From the NCBI GenBank assembly GCA_028704515.1, contig JAQWFH010000017.1:1690-41965 (forward strand): a DNA stretch of 40,276 bases. Direction: 5' to 3'. Made by a program: the position numbers and the translations under genes. Every line of letters begins with the position of its first letter. Positions within the stretch are counted from its first letter, which is position 1. The notes under the pieces were generated by a model. It made no database searches and was not told the DNA's origin. It saw only the letters and a list, made by a program, of their open reading frames with translations. The DNA comes from Eubacteriales bacterium. Its GTDB lineage: Bacteria > Bacillota > Clostridia > Peptostreptococcales > Anaerovoracaceae. Below are positions 15,182-23,676 of this stretch, one piece after another.

Positions 15182-15796
15182 TTAGAGTCCTAATCTTTCC
15201 ATAATAATTTTTAATGTGTCTATTTCAGCAAACATTATAATGTGGCTCTTTAAATCGTTCTTCTGTCCTATAAAACCCTCTTCTATAAACATGACGCTAT
15301 CCCCTAAAGACCCAAACTCGATAATCGGAACACTCATTAGAGCGCCTGCCATGTCTATAGCTATATAAGGAATAGAAAGGTTTATACTAAGACCGGTGAG
15401 GGTTGAAATAGAATTAATATATGATGCTGAGAGAATATTACCTATTTCTTTTATTGCGGAAAGCTTAAGATCGTTTAATTGTCCTTCTTCTTCTCCGTCC
15501 TGGCTCACTAATATATCAGTGATACGAATTGCATCCTTTGTGTTAAGCAGGAACATAATCATTCCATTGGCCTCTCCCGAAAAATTTACGAGAACACCAA
15601 CAGTCATACATTCCGCTCCTCCAAGCGCCTTTATTGCCTCGTCAAAGCCGGTAATCTTGACTACAGGAACCGTTATTTGGACCATCTCGTCAAGCATTTC
15701 CGCCAAAGATGTAGCAGCATTACCCGCGCCGATGTTTCCTATTTCACGAAGTACATCAATCTGCATTTCGTTAAGCTCATCATAGCTATTTAACAA
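15182..15796 (-). CDS. cheC: CheY-P phosphatase CheC
   Basis: A 204-aa CheC/CheX/FliY-family phosphatase that removes phosphate from CheY and is activated by CheD. Both helical active sites are intact: E18/N21 in LREIGNIGAG and E117/N120 in IKEIGNILSA. The start is a TTG at 15796, supported by GGGAGG seven bases upstream; no ATG is available nearby. It is 48 bases after comFB. Confidence 0.96.
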   Translation of the reverse strand: MLNSYDELNEMQIDVLREIGNIGAGNAATSLAEMLDEMVQITVPVVKITGFDEAIKALGGAECMTVGVLVNFSGEANGMIMFLLNTKDAIRITDILVSQDGEEEGQLNDLKLSAIKEIGNILSASYINSISTLTGLSINLSIPYIAIDMAGALMSVPIIEFGSLGDSVMFIEEGFIGQKNDLKSHIIMFAEIDTLKIIMERLGL

Positions 15797-15844
15797 AATC
15801 TTTCCTCCCTTTTCAGTATTATTGGGGCAGTTTACTTGTTTTTA

Positions 15845-16252
15845 TTAATGCCTTGGTACTACCTTGACTTTGACGCAAGCTTTTGTCAGTGCAGCCATTA
15901 CATCAACTTCGTACTGCTTTTTATATGTCTCAAGTTGTATAAACTGCTTGCCTTTGTCGGTTGTAACATATCTTGTCGGTAACGAGTTGAGAGCAATTGC
16001 CATAACATCGTTTTTACAAATATCGCATTCACATATGTTCATTCTGTCCATAACAGCTTCGAAGTTTTCCTTTACCATAATTTCAGCAAGATTGATCAAA
16101 AGGCGATGTTCATGGTAATGTTCCAATTCATCCTGAGCCACCTCCTGAGGGCCTTGCTCCGGGTTCTCCTCCTCAATAATTTCTTCTTGTTCATGTTCTT
16201 CCTGAGTAATCAACTTAAGCACATGTTCAGTTTTATTACTTTTCTTTGCCAT
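15845..16252 (-). CDS. ComFB-family protein (putative cyclic-dinucleotide receptor)
   Basis: A 135-aa protein. Residues 1-45 are a highly acidic, probably disordered arm (Glu and Gln rich). Residues 48-130 match the late-competence ComFB domain: LINLAEIMVKENFEAVMDRM, the cysteine cluster C74-x-C76-xx-C79, then DVMAIALNSLPTRYV and T-x-x-G-K. ComFB of B. subtilis is of unknown role, and cyanobacterial homologues have been reported to bind cyclic-di-GMP and cyclic-di-AMP and influence motility. The ATG lies inside the parA gene: the two overlap by 17 nt, so translation is coupled. Being next to ParA and PilZ genes in a flagellar operon supports a signalling role. Confidence 0.85.
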   Translation of the reverse strand: MAKKSNKTEHVLKLITQEEHEQEEIIEEENPEQGPQEVAQDELEHYHEHRLLINLAEIMVKENFEAVMDRMNICECDICKNDVMAIALNSLPTRYVTTDKGKQFIQLETYKKQYEVDVMAALTKACVKVKVVPRH

Positions 16253-17021
16253 ATAACATCATCCCTTCCTCAGCAAGCAGCTCTTTTATGAGTTCCCTAA
16301 AATCTTTTGCCGCGTTGGAGCGCGGAGCGTGTTTATATATGCTTTCGCCGTGTGCAGGAGTTTCTGCGACTGCAACAGAAGTTCTTATTTTTGTCTCTAA
16401 CACCTTCGATTCCAGCTCATTTGCAATAATATGAGCCATTTCTTCAACATCCTTTGTAAGGAGTTTTCGCTTGTCATATTTGTTTAGCAAAATGCCCATG
16501 ACCTTTATTTTCGGATTATAAACATCCTTCACAAGCTTAATCGTTTCTCTGAGTTGTGAAATGCCTAGAAGACTCAATATTTCAGGTATCATAGGGATTA
16601 TAATATTGTCTGCTGCGGTATATCCGTTTACTGTCAAAATATTTAGAGCCGGAGGAGTATCTATGATTATATAGTCATATGATCTGCTTACCGGAGCAAT
16701 TCCGTTCTTCAAAAGGGATTCCCTCCCCTTTTCGGCAAATTCAAGTTCTGCTCCGCTCAATAGTATATTTGATGGTAGAATATCAATGCCATTCTTGTTT
16801 TGAATCACTTTCTCTATTCCGACATCGCCCTTCATAAGCTCATAGACGGTAGGGCTGTCATCAATTTCCGCTCCTAAACAAAATCCCAAGTTACCCTGTG
16901 GATCCAAATCTATAGCAAGAATACGATATCCTTCGTCTGCAAGACCGCTGACTATAGCACTTGCAGTCGATGTCTTACCGACCCCTCCCTTTTGATTTGT
17001 AATAACAATCGTCTTTGACAC
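16236..17021 (-). CDS. ParA/Soj-family ATPase of the flagellar operon
   Basis: A 261-aa deviant-Walker ATPase: KGGVGKT at 11-17, DLDPQGN (switch I region) near 39-45, and DTPPALNILT (Walker B) near 121. This is the Soj/ParA form, which forms DNA- or surface-bound gradients. The N-terminal FlhF-contacting motif of FlhG (DQAxxLR) is absent: the protein begins directly with the P-loop strand. No parB or parS site is seen. It follows pilZ and overlaps comFB by 17 nt. Start is GTG at 17021 with GGAGG nine bases upstream. It may place the flagellar or chemotaxis apparatus, as ParC/FlhG proteins do elsewhere, but this is inferred only from position. Confidence 0.9.
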   Translation of the reverse strand: MSKTIVITNQKGGVGKTSTASAIVSGLADEGYRILAIDLDPQGNLGFCLGAEIDDSPTVYELMKGDVGIEKVIQNKNGIDILPSNILLSGAELEFAEKGRESLLKNGIAPVSRSYDYIIIDTPPALNILTVNGYTAADNIIIPMIPEILSLLGISQLRETIKLVKDVYNPKIKVMGILLNKYDKRKLLTKDVEEMAHIIANELESKVLETKIRTSVAVAETPAHGESIYKHAPRSNAAKDFRELIKELLAEEGMMLYGKEK

Positions 17022-17061
17022 GCAACATTACCTCCATTTCGAGAAATTATATAAAATTATT

Positions 17062-17703
17062 CTATTGTAATTCATCTTCCTCATTCATTCTTTTATGGTT
17101 TTCAATCTGTACTTTGAAAACATATTGGCATACAGCTCTGTCTTGTTCATGCTTTAATTTTAAGAATTTACAACCATATCTATATTTAAATCCTCGTACA
17201 TCATTGCTCCTTTTTCTTCTGAGTACTATTGCCTCTCGTACAAATCCGGGCTTTACAGCGTCTAATTCAATAATAATTTTTTGCTTCACGATTAGAATGG
17301 TGTTTGAATAAAAACATATACCACCAACACTGATATCTCTAACCTGTATATCCTCTTCCCTCTTCATCGATCTGCCGCTCCTGCCTAGTGAATACGATTT
17401 ATTCAAGACAGCATTTATGTTTGTCCTTACCTTCAAATAAGTTCTTCTTTCCTCTTTGTCAGTAAAGTCAATTATATCGATATTGAGCTGCTTTTCTGTG
17501 GATAGGGTGACTTTCCCTTGCATTGTTACAACGCCACTATCTGTGTATCCCATTGCGTTTACAATAGTATTATGAGGAATTAAAATGAAATTATCTCCGG
17601 ACAAAATAAATTTTTTCCCGTTCACACTAAAATTTTGCGTGGAAGCAATGACTGTGCAAGAGTCATCATATACATTTATTTTTTTGTATATACTGCTATC
17701 CAT
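17062..17703 (-). CDS. PilZ-domain protein (YcgR-like flagellar brake family)
   Basis: A 213-aa protein of the two-domain type: N-terminal YcgR_2-like barrel (about 5-80) and C-terminal PilZ (about 84-200). The cyclic-di-GMP motif is DxSxxG at 123-128 (DISVGG). The upstream RxxxR motif is imperfect: it reads R87-TYL-K91, so the second arginine is lysine. Family members slow the motor when cyclic-di-GMP is high by binding FliG, FliM or MotA. It sits between fapA and parA with 49-base gaps; ATG at 17703 has an AAGGAGTG site. Ligand binding might be weaker than usual. Confidence 0.88.
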   Translation of the reverse strand: MDSSIYKKINVYDDSCTVIASTQNFSVNGKKFILSGDNFILIPHNTIVNAMGYTDSGVVTMQGKVTLSTEKQLNIDIIDFTDKEERRTYLKVRTNINAVLNKSYSLGRSGRSMKREEDIQVRDISVGGICFYSNTILIVKQKIIIELDAVKPGFVREAIVLRRKRSNDVRGFKYRYGCKFLKLKHEQDRAVCQYVFKVQIENHKRMNEEDELQ

Positions 17704-17751
17704 ATATTGTTTTCACTCCTTGCCGTCGTTTTATTTTACTAATCCATAATG

Positions 17752-19152
17752 CTAAAGCGTAGTTTGAATAATTTTGCCATCGAGATAATATATTTTGCAA
17801 TGTTCAAGGCTTTCAAGATTAAAATTGAATATCTCAGTTCCGAATTTAATTTTAACACCTCTATACAGCTTTCTCTTACAGTTAACGCTGCCATGGTATT
17901 CATATGTTAATTCACTTTCGAGCTTATTGATAACCCCAGTGTTTTCGCTTATCTTTTCCTTAATTAATACGATTTGATTTTTAATTGATTTTACCTGCTC
18001 CTTTATTTGTGGAGAAACATCGATGCTTCTAAATCCCGAAAATTTAGCTATGACCTCTGATAGAAGCTTCATATTCGCAAGGTATTCTTCGTTTTGGGCT
18101 TTTAACTTGTTTATTTCCATTTCATCGCCGATTATATGGGTTTCAATAAAATGAATTTTAGTGGACCATTCCATTTCGGAGCCTATATCTTTTGCATGAA
18201 GTTCGCCCCTTAGCTTAACTTCACCGCCCGCAACAAGCTCCCTGCTTCCTTTTAAGAAGATATTCCCGTTGCAGGTAATTCTGCTGTTTATGATATAGTC
18301 GGCATATATATCACCTTCGACAAAAATAACAGCATTTTCTATGTATTTACACTTTAAATCCCCGCCTACATATATACATTCAGAGCCTACACCGTTTATG
18401 CCCTTTGATACTCTGACATTTCCGGTAGCTATAAGATCTGCTGATTCTACTACGCCGTTTATCGAAATATTTGCGCCGGATTTTACGGAAAATCCGCTTT
18501 GAACATCTCCGCCTACATTGACATCCCCCGAAAAATCAATGTTGCCGGTCATCATATTGACGTGTTCTCTAATCTTGAGCAAATCGTTGATATTGACCTT
18601 ATCCTTTGTAAAATCCACCTGTCCATCGAGCGATGCAAAGAGCATTGTGCCATCCTCGGACAACTCAGTATTCTTGCCTATTGGATTGAGCGGAGGTCTG
18701 CCGTTCTTTCCCGCTACAGGTTTTCCGAATACATTGATCCCTTCACTTCCGACGGATTCTTTTTTTATATGACATAGGATTTGCCCTTTTTTCACTAACT
18801 GCAGATAATCCAAGTTTTTGTAGTCCGTATTTCCTTCGATATTGTATTCAGGAGCATACTCTGAATTTTTCTTTACAAGATACAGCACCTCTCCGTCAGT
18901 TCCATGGGTAGGAGGATCCCCTTTTGCAACATCAATTTTAATGTTAAAAATAGGCCTGGCCGCTAATTTCTTGATGACCTCCTCTTTCCTTCCATACACG
19001 ATTTTTGCAGCATCTAATGCAGCGTTTATTATTTCATGAATATTTTCCGGATTCTCATGCTCCATTTTATACAGTTTGACATATGCTGTCATAGCATCAT
19101 CATCGACAGTTATTTCTATAATGCCGAGATTTTTCCGTGTATTATTATCCAT
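17752..19152 (-). CDS. FapA-family (DUF342) protein
   Basis: A 466-aa polymer-binding or assembly protein of the DUF342/FapA family. An N-terminal domain (about 1-155) leads to a right-handed beta-helix made of repeating valine/glycine/asparagine turns (about 190-330, with repeated patterns such as GDVNVGGDV, GNVRVSKG, GGDLKCK and GDIYADY). A helical coiled-coil segment (about 345-420) and a small beta tail follow. FapA of Vibrio vulnificus is reported to be needed for flagellar formation and for polar targeting of a PTS protein; clostridial flagellar operons often carry this gene. ATG at 19152 follows AAGGAG. Confidence 0.88.
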   Translation of the reverse strand: MDNNTRKNLGIIEITVDDDAMTAYVKLYKMEHENPENIHEIINAALDAAKIVYGRKEEVIKKLAARPIFNIKIDVAKGDPPTHGTDGEVLYLVKKNSEYAPEYNIEGNTDYKNLDYLQLVKKGQILCHIKKESVGSEGINVFGKPVAGKNGRPPLNPIGKNTELSEDGTMLFASLDGQVDFTKDKVNINDLLKIREHVNMMTGNIDFSGDVNVGGDVQSGFSVKSGANISINGVVESADLIATGNVRVSKGINGVGSECIYVGGDLKCKYIENAVIFVEGDIYADYIINSRITCNGNIFLKGSRELVAGGEVKLRGELHAKDIGSEMEWSTKIHFIETHIIGDEMEINKLKAQNEEYLANMKLLSEVIAKFSGFRSIDVSPQIKEQVKSIKNQIVLIKEKISENTGVINKLESELTYEYHGSVNCKRKLYRGVKIKFGTEIFNFNLESLEHCKIYYLDGKIIQTTL

Positions 19153-19193
19153 ATTATACTCCTTATACTACCTATTGATTGTAGACAAAGTTG

Positions 19194-19964
19194 TTATTGC
19201 CTTAACTGATTAATTGTTTTCTCCAATTCGTCCGCAGTTTGAATAAGCTTGGCTCCAAATGAAAAGCTCTTTGAAGCTTCAATCATCTTCACCATCTCGT
19301 TATAAAGCTCAACCTGGGAATTCTCTAAAAACCCGCGAAGAACAACTGCAGATTGTCCTTCTTCAGGCTCTTGTGCCTCTCCGGAAAGCTCCGTTGCTTC
19401 AAATTGGTTGCCTCCCAAAAGCTTAAGCTCATATGGATTAGCAAACGTCCATACACCAGGCTTTATCGCATTCATATTCCAGCTTTCGGTTTCGGTTTCG
19501 ATTTCCACCTCTCCTTCTCTAATCACTACTATTTCCTTTTCCAGCTGAATCCTGTCACCTTCCTCGTCAAGAACATAGTTTCCGCTTGCGTTAACAACGT
19601 ACGCTTCGTCACCATCCATTTTAATCTTGAACGAACCATCCCTTGTATATGTCAAATTTTCGCCTTCTTCAGATTCTAAAGCGAAGAAGCCCTCGCCTGT
19701 TATGGCAAAATCCATTTGCATATTTGTTCTCTGACTGCTTGCCTGTGTCAAATCCATGCTCAATTGAGCAACTTTTATTCCGTTGCCTACGCTTATTGTT
19801 GAACCGGCACCTCCATACTGCTGCTGATATAAGGCTGTTGCAAAGGCGGTACGCTGTGGCTTAAATCCAACGGTATTTATGTTTGCCATATTGTTCGCTA
19901 TGACATTCAAATTCGTTTGCTGATTTATAAGGCTCGATGTGGCGGAGTAAAATCCTCTTATCAT
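19194..19964 (-). CDS. flgG: Flagellar basal-body rod protein FlgG (FlgF/FlgG family, second copy)
   Basis: A 256-aa axial protein exported by the type III system. N-terminal SATSSLINQQTNLNVIANNMANINTVGFK is the conserved rod/hook helix with the NNxANxxTxGFK motif; ITGEGFFAL is the central family mark; C-terminal ENSQVELYNEMVKMIEASKSFSFGAKLIQTADE is the other helix. It corresponds to FlhP of B. subtilis (distal rod), though FlgF/FlgG assignment between the two tandem copies is not certain. It follows the first copy by 57 bases with GAAAGGAA upstream. Confidence 0.9.
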   Translation of the reverse strand: MIRGFYSATSSLINQQTNLNVIANNMANINTVGFKPQRTAFATALYQQQYGGAGSTISVGNGIKVAQLSMDLTQASSQRTNMQMDFAITGEGFFALESEEGENLTYTRDGSFKIKMDGDEAYVVNASGNYVLDEEGDRIQLEKEIVVIREGEVEIETETESWNMNAIKPGVWTFANPYELKLLGGNQFEATELSGEAQEPEEGQSAVVLRGFLENSQVELYNEMVKMIEASKSFSFGAKLIQTADELEKTINQLRQ

Positions 19965-20021
19965 ATTCTTTGAATTCCTTTCAATCTATTTAAAAACGCT
20001 TCATTTTATCTTTTATATTAT

Positions 20022-20783
20022 CTATCCGATTCTTCCGATTTGATTTGCCGTTATTTCGTTCAGTTTGTCATAGATTTTTAAAATCTGTGAGCAAGATTGG
20101 TAATTGCCTTGACCTGCAATAATCCTACTCATCTCCTGTGCCATATTTACATTTGACTTTTCAACGGCTCCCTGTGTAATACTGTAGCTGCCCACGTCTT
20201 TATTTTCGAAGGTTGCATTATCGCTTAGCATATATAAATCTTCTCCGACTCTCTTGAACTTTCCCTCTTGTTTTGCTATGAACAAGGCATCGCTCTCTTC
20301 TCCATCGACATAAATAACGCCATTTTTGTCTATCGAGAAATTTGAACCTTCAAGCTGAATAGGGCTTTTACCGTCGTTCAAAATCTTCCCTACGCCCGGA
20401 AGCATCAAGTAGCCCTCCTCATCTAAAGCAAACTGCCCGTTTCTTGTGGCTACTTCACCATATACCCCGTTTTCTGCAAGGAAGAAGCCTTCTCCTGTTA
20501 TGGCTACATCAAATGGTCTTGATGTGGGTTCTATACTTCCCTGTGTAAAATCAGTATGCTCCCCTGTGCTTGCTGTGATATATACCCTCTGTCCAATATT
20601 GCTTTTGACAAGACCTTCATCTGCGCTAAGCCTCGTAATCATGTGCTCTGCAAATGATGATTGTACAACAGTCTCACCCTTATATCCCGGTGTAGTTGCA
20701 TTTGCTATATTGTTTGAAATAACATCAAATATCTTTTGTTGATTTAATACTCCTGATGCTGCCGAATAAAATCCTCCAACCAT
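20022..20783 (-). CDS. flgF: Flagellar basal-body rod protein FlgF/FlgG family (first copy)
   Basis: A 253-aa axial protein. The N-terminal helix reads SAASGVLNQQKIFDVISNNIANATTPGYK, the central ITGEGFFLAENG mark is present, and the C-terminal helix has EKSNVNMAQEMSRIIAGQGNYQS. Best matched to FlhO/FlgF, the proximal member of the pair, and located directly after sigD as in other clostridia. It has AGGAGG six bases before the ATG and is 24 bases from sigD. Confidence 0.9.
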   Translation of the reverse strand: MVGGFYSAASGVLNQQKIFDVISNNIANATTPGYKGETVVQSSFAEHMITRLSADEGLVKSNIGQRVYITASTGEHTDFTQGSIEPTSRPFDVAITGEGFFLAENGVYGEVATRNGQFALDEEGYLMLPGVGKILNDGKSPIQLEGSNFSIDKNGVIYVDGEESDALFIAKQEGKFKRVGEDLYMLSDNATFENKDVGSYSITQGAVEKSNVNMAQEMSRIIAGQGNYQSCSQILKIYDKLNEITANQIGRIG

Positions 20784-20807
20784 ATTGTCCTCCTATAGCC
20801 ACATATC

Positions 20808-21575
20808 CTAATAATTTTTCAATTTATGTTTCATTTTTATAATAGCCGCAGAATGTATCTGCGAAACTCTCGATTCTGTTATTCCCATTATACCAGCAAT
20901 TTCCTTAAGCTTCAAATTTTCATAATAATAAAGGGAAACTACCAGCTTTTCTTTTTCATTTAGATTTTCAATTGCCTCTGTAATCGTTGATTTGAGTTCC
21001 TCGTACAATATCCCCGATTCCGGAGATTGCCCGTCACTTTTGTTCATGACAAGAGGGCTTGCCTTCATCATTTTTTCTTCTATCGTTTCCTCATATGATA
21101 AGATAACCGAATTGTATCTCTGATGAAGAATCTTTTCAAGGTGGGCCTCATTTATCCCCATCTTGTCTGCCATTTGCTTGTTTGTCGGCTCGCACCCGTT
21201 TAGCGAATAGAGCTCGCTGTACACATCATCCAGCTCCTTCGCCAAGGTCCTCCTGTTCCTGGGAACCCAATCCTGCTTCCTCATGAAATCAATGATGGCA
21301 CCTCTTACTTTTAAGGTTGCAAAGGTTTCAAATTTGTTTCCGAGCTCGGGCTGAAACTTTTCTACGGCATCTATCAGAGCTATGATCCCTTGGTTTATCA
21401 TGTCATCCATATGCGCAAAATTGTTGTAGCTACCTTTAAATCTAAGTACAATTATTTTTACTAGGTTCATGTATTGAAGCACGATTTCGTTTCTTGCTTC
21501 AATTGTTCCGGTCTCCTTATATTGCTTCCATTGCTCTGTATAATTGTATTCGTTAAGCTTCTGTTCGGAATCCAA
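20808..21575 (-). CDS. sigD: RNA polymerase sigma-28 factor (SigD/FliA)
   Basis: A 255-aa sigma-70 family factor for late flagellar and chemotaxis genes. Region 2 (DDMINQGIIALIDAVEKFQPELG..FETFATLKVRGAIID), region 3 (ELYSLNGCEPTNKQMADKMGI) and region 4 (LNEKEKLVVSLYYYENLKLKEIAGIMGITESRVSQIHSAAI) are all intact. The start is taken as TTG at 21575 because the GTG at 21584 is itself part of a perfect AAAGGAGGTGA Shine-Dalgarno sequence, which is 8 bases from the TTG. The sequence fits the sigma-28 promoter at 8681-8707. No flgM anti-sigma gene is nearby. The Shine-Dalgarno lies in a hairpin loop (21576-21597). Confidence 0.96.
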   Translation of the reverse strand: MDSEQKLNEYNYTEQWKQYKETGTIEARNEIVLQYMNLVKIIVLRFKGSYNNFAHMDDMINQGIIALIDAVEKFQPELGNKFETFATLKVRGAIIDFMRKQDWVPRNRRTLAKELDDVYSELYSLNGCEPTNKQMADKMGINEAHLEKILHQRYNSVILSYEETIEEKMMKASPLVMNKSDGQSPESGILYEELKSTITEAIENLNEKEKLVVSLYYYENLKLKEIAGIMGITESRVSQIHSAAIIKMKHKLKNY

Positions 21576-21597
21576 ACCTGTCACCTCCTTTACAGGT
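21576..21597 (-). promoter_or_regulatory. Hairpin exposing the sigD ribosome-binding site in its loop
   Basis: In the transcript ACCTGT (21592-21597) pairs with ACAGGT (21576-21581), and the 10-base loop AAAGGAGGTG is the sigD Shine-Dalgarno. The first base after the stem is the TTG start codon. A 6-bp stem is modest, but its fit to the ribosome-binding site is exact and could tune sigD translation. Confidence 0.5.
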
Positions 21598-21612
21598 AAT
21601 TACATGCACTTA

Positions 21613-23676
21613 TTATTGCTTAATCTGTACCATGGCAATTGCCTGTATTTGTATATTTGTATCAATTTCATTAAAGGATAAAATTGTCAAATCCGGGAAG
21701 AATTGATCCATAAGTCTCTTGAAATAAATTCTCACTACCGGCGAAGTAAGTATAATAAGCTGACCCATTAGCTCCTTCACCTTCTCAATTTGTTCCGAAA
21801 CGCTTTCAACTATTTGTTGGACTGTTTCGGGCTCAATTGCAAGATAAGTTCCGTGCTCGCTCTTCTTTGCCGAGTTTAATATAATATTTTCAATTCCCTG
21901 GTCTAAAGTTACTACCTTGATGCTCTTACCATCAGAATACTTCCTTGTAATCGTTCTCTTGAGCCTCTGACGAACATATTCTGTCAACATGTCCGTATCC
22001 TTTATCATGGCTCCATGCTCTCCGAGAGTTTCTAAAATACTCTCCATATCCCTTATAGGAACACCTTCCCTTAGGAGGTTTATTAATATCTTCTGTAAAT
22101 CGGAAATGCTTATAATGTTTGGAATGACGTCATCTACTATGGCTTGATTGTTCTTTGAGACATTCTGCAGCAAAATATTTATGTCCTGTCTGCTTAACAA
22201 TTCGTGTATATTCCTCTTGATTGTTTCCGACATGTGTGTCACTATAACCGACAGCGCATCTATAACGGTATAACCGTAAACCTCCGCCATTTCCCTTTCA
22301 CTCTCGGTAATCCATTTGCCCGGTATGCCGTAGGCCGGTTCGATGGTATCAATTCCTTCAATGCTTCCTGTGGCTGAGCCTGAATCCAGTGCAAGATAGT
22401 AGTCAACAAGCACTTCTCCTCTTGCTATTTCCTCACCCTTAATTTTTATCACATATTGATTCGGATTTATAATCCCGTTGTCTCTCAATCTTACAGTTGG
22501 AACGACAACGCCCATCTCCAAAGCAAAGTGTTTTCTGAAAATAACGATTCTATCTATAAAGCTTCCTCCGCTCACTTCATCTACAAGCGGCAACAGTGAG
22601 TATCCAAATTCCATTTCTATGGCTTCCACACCCAACAGATTGTACACATTATCAATATTCCTATAGTAGCTTGCCTCGCTGTCTTCAAATGCCGGAAGTT
22701 CCTCCTCCTTCGTCATCTCACTTTCCAACATGGCTGTTTCGGAGCGTATGAGCATAAATCCGAGTGCCATTAGGAAAATTCCTATAGCCGCCATTTGAAG
22801 TTTCATGGTTATCCCGCCCGGTACGAGGGACATTGTGAAAATAGCGCCTCCCGCTATAATCAATGCTCTGGGCTGTGCAAGAAACTGCTTCTTGATATCC
22901 TCATTGAGGTTACCTTCCGATGCCGCTCTTGTAACTATCATTCCTGTTGCTGTCGATATCATCAGCGCCGGGATTTGGCTTACAAGGCCATCACCTACTG
23001 TTGCGATTGTGTATACCGTAAGGACTTCGGAGAAACCCATTCCACCCTGAACCATACCTATGGCTGTTCCTGCGATAAGGTTTACAAATGCAATGATTAT
23101 AGCTGCTATCGCGTCGCCCTTTACGAGCTTAGTCGCACCATCCATAGCCCCATAAAATTCGGCTTCCCTTTGGATGTTCGATCTTCTAAGCTTCGCTTCG
23201 GCTTCATCTATCATTCCTGCGCTTAAATCGGCGTCTATCGCCATCTGCTTGCCGGGCATAGCGTCCAAAGTAAATCTTGCGGAAACTTCTGCAATTCTCT
23301 CAGCACCCTTCGTGATAACGACAAATTGCACTACCATTATGATAATGAATACGATAAATCCAACTACCGCATTACCCCCAAGTACAAAGGTTCCAAAGGT
23401 CTTGATGACCTCGCCCGCGTGCCCTCCGTTACCCAAAATCAATCTCGTTGAAGAGATGTTAAGCGCCAGCCTTAGCAGCGTTGTAATAAGGAGCAACGAA
23501 GGAAATATTGCAAAGTCTAATGGCCCCTTGATAAACATAGTGGTAACGAGAATAATTATCGATACAGAGATGCTTATGATAAACATAAAATCAAGGAAAA
23601 TAGGTGGAAGGGGAACGATTATCAATGCAATAATCATTATTATAAATATTACCGCTACATTTTTAAATATCTTCAT
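21613..23676 (-). CDS. flhA: Flagellar type III export gate protein FlhA
   Basis: A 687-aa membrane protein of the export gate that couples proton flow to substrate export. Residues 1-310 carry about eight membrane segments and the FHIPEP-type signature RFTLDAMPGKQMAIDADL (about 145-165). Residues 330-687 are the four-part cytoplasmic domain that forms the nonameric ring docking chaperone-substrate complexes. Its ATG overlaps the flhB stop by four bases (ATGA). FlhF and FlhG genes, usually next, are absent; sigD follows. Confidence 0.98.
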   Translation of the reverse strand: MKIFKNVAVIFIIMIIALIIVPLPPIFLDFMFIISISVSIIILVTTMFIKGPLDFAIFPSLLLITTLLRLALNISSTRLILGNGGHAGEVIKTFGTFVLGGNAVVGFIVFIIIMVVQFVVITKGAERIAEVSARFTLDAMPGKQMAIDADLSAGMIDEAEAKLRRSNIQREAEFYGAMDGATKLVKGDAIAAIIIAFVNLIAGTAIGMVQGGMGFSEVLTVYTIATVGDGLVSQIPALMISTATGMIVTRAASEGNLNEDIKKQFLAQPRALIIAGGAIFTMSLVPGGITMKLQMAAIGIFLMALGFMLIRSETAMLESEMTKEEELPAFEDSEASYYRNIDNVYNLLGVEAIEMEFGYSLLPLVDEVSGGSFIDRIVIFRKHFALEMGVVVPTVRLRDNGIINPNQYVIKIKGEEIARGEVLVDYYLALDSGSATGSIEGIDTIEPAYGIPGKWITESEREMAEVYGYTVIDALSVIVTHMSETIKRNIHELLSRQDINILLQNVSKNNQAIVDDVIPNIISISDLQKILINLLREGVPIRDMESILETLGEHGAMIKDTDMLTEYVRQRLKRTITRKYSDGKSIKVVTLDQGIENIILNSAKKSEHGTYLAIEPETVQQIVESVSEQIEKVKELMGQLIILTSPVVRIYFKRLMDQFFPDLTILSFNEIDTNIQIQAIAMVQIKQ

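Noticed and set aside
16236-17021. ParA gene read as FlhG (YlxH)
   Set aside because: The DQAxxLR N-terminal motif of FlhG is absent, the protein starts with the P-loop strand, there is no flhF beside it, and the DLDPQGN motif is of the Soj/ParA type.
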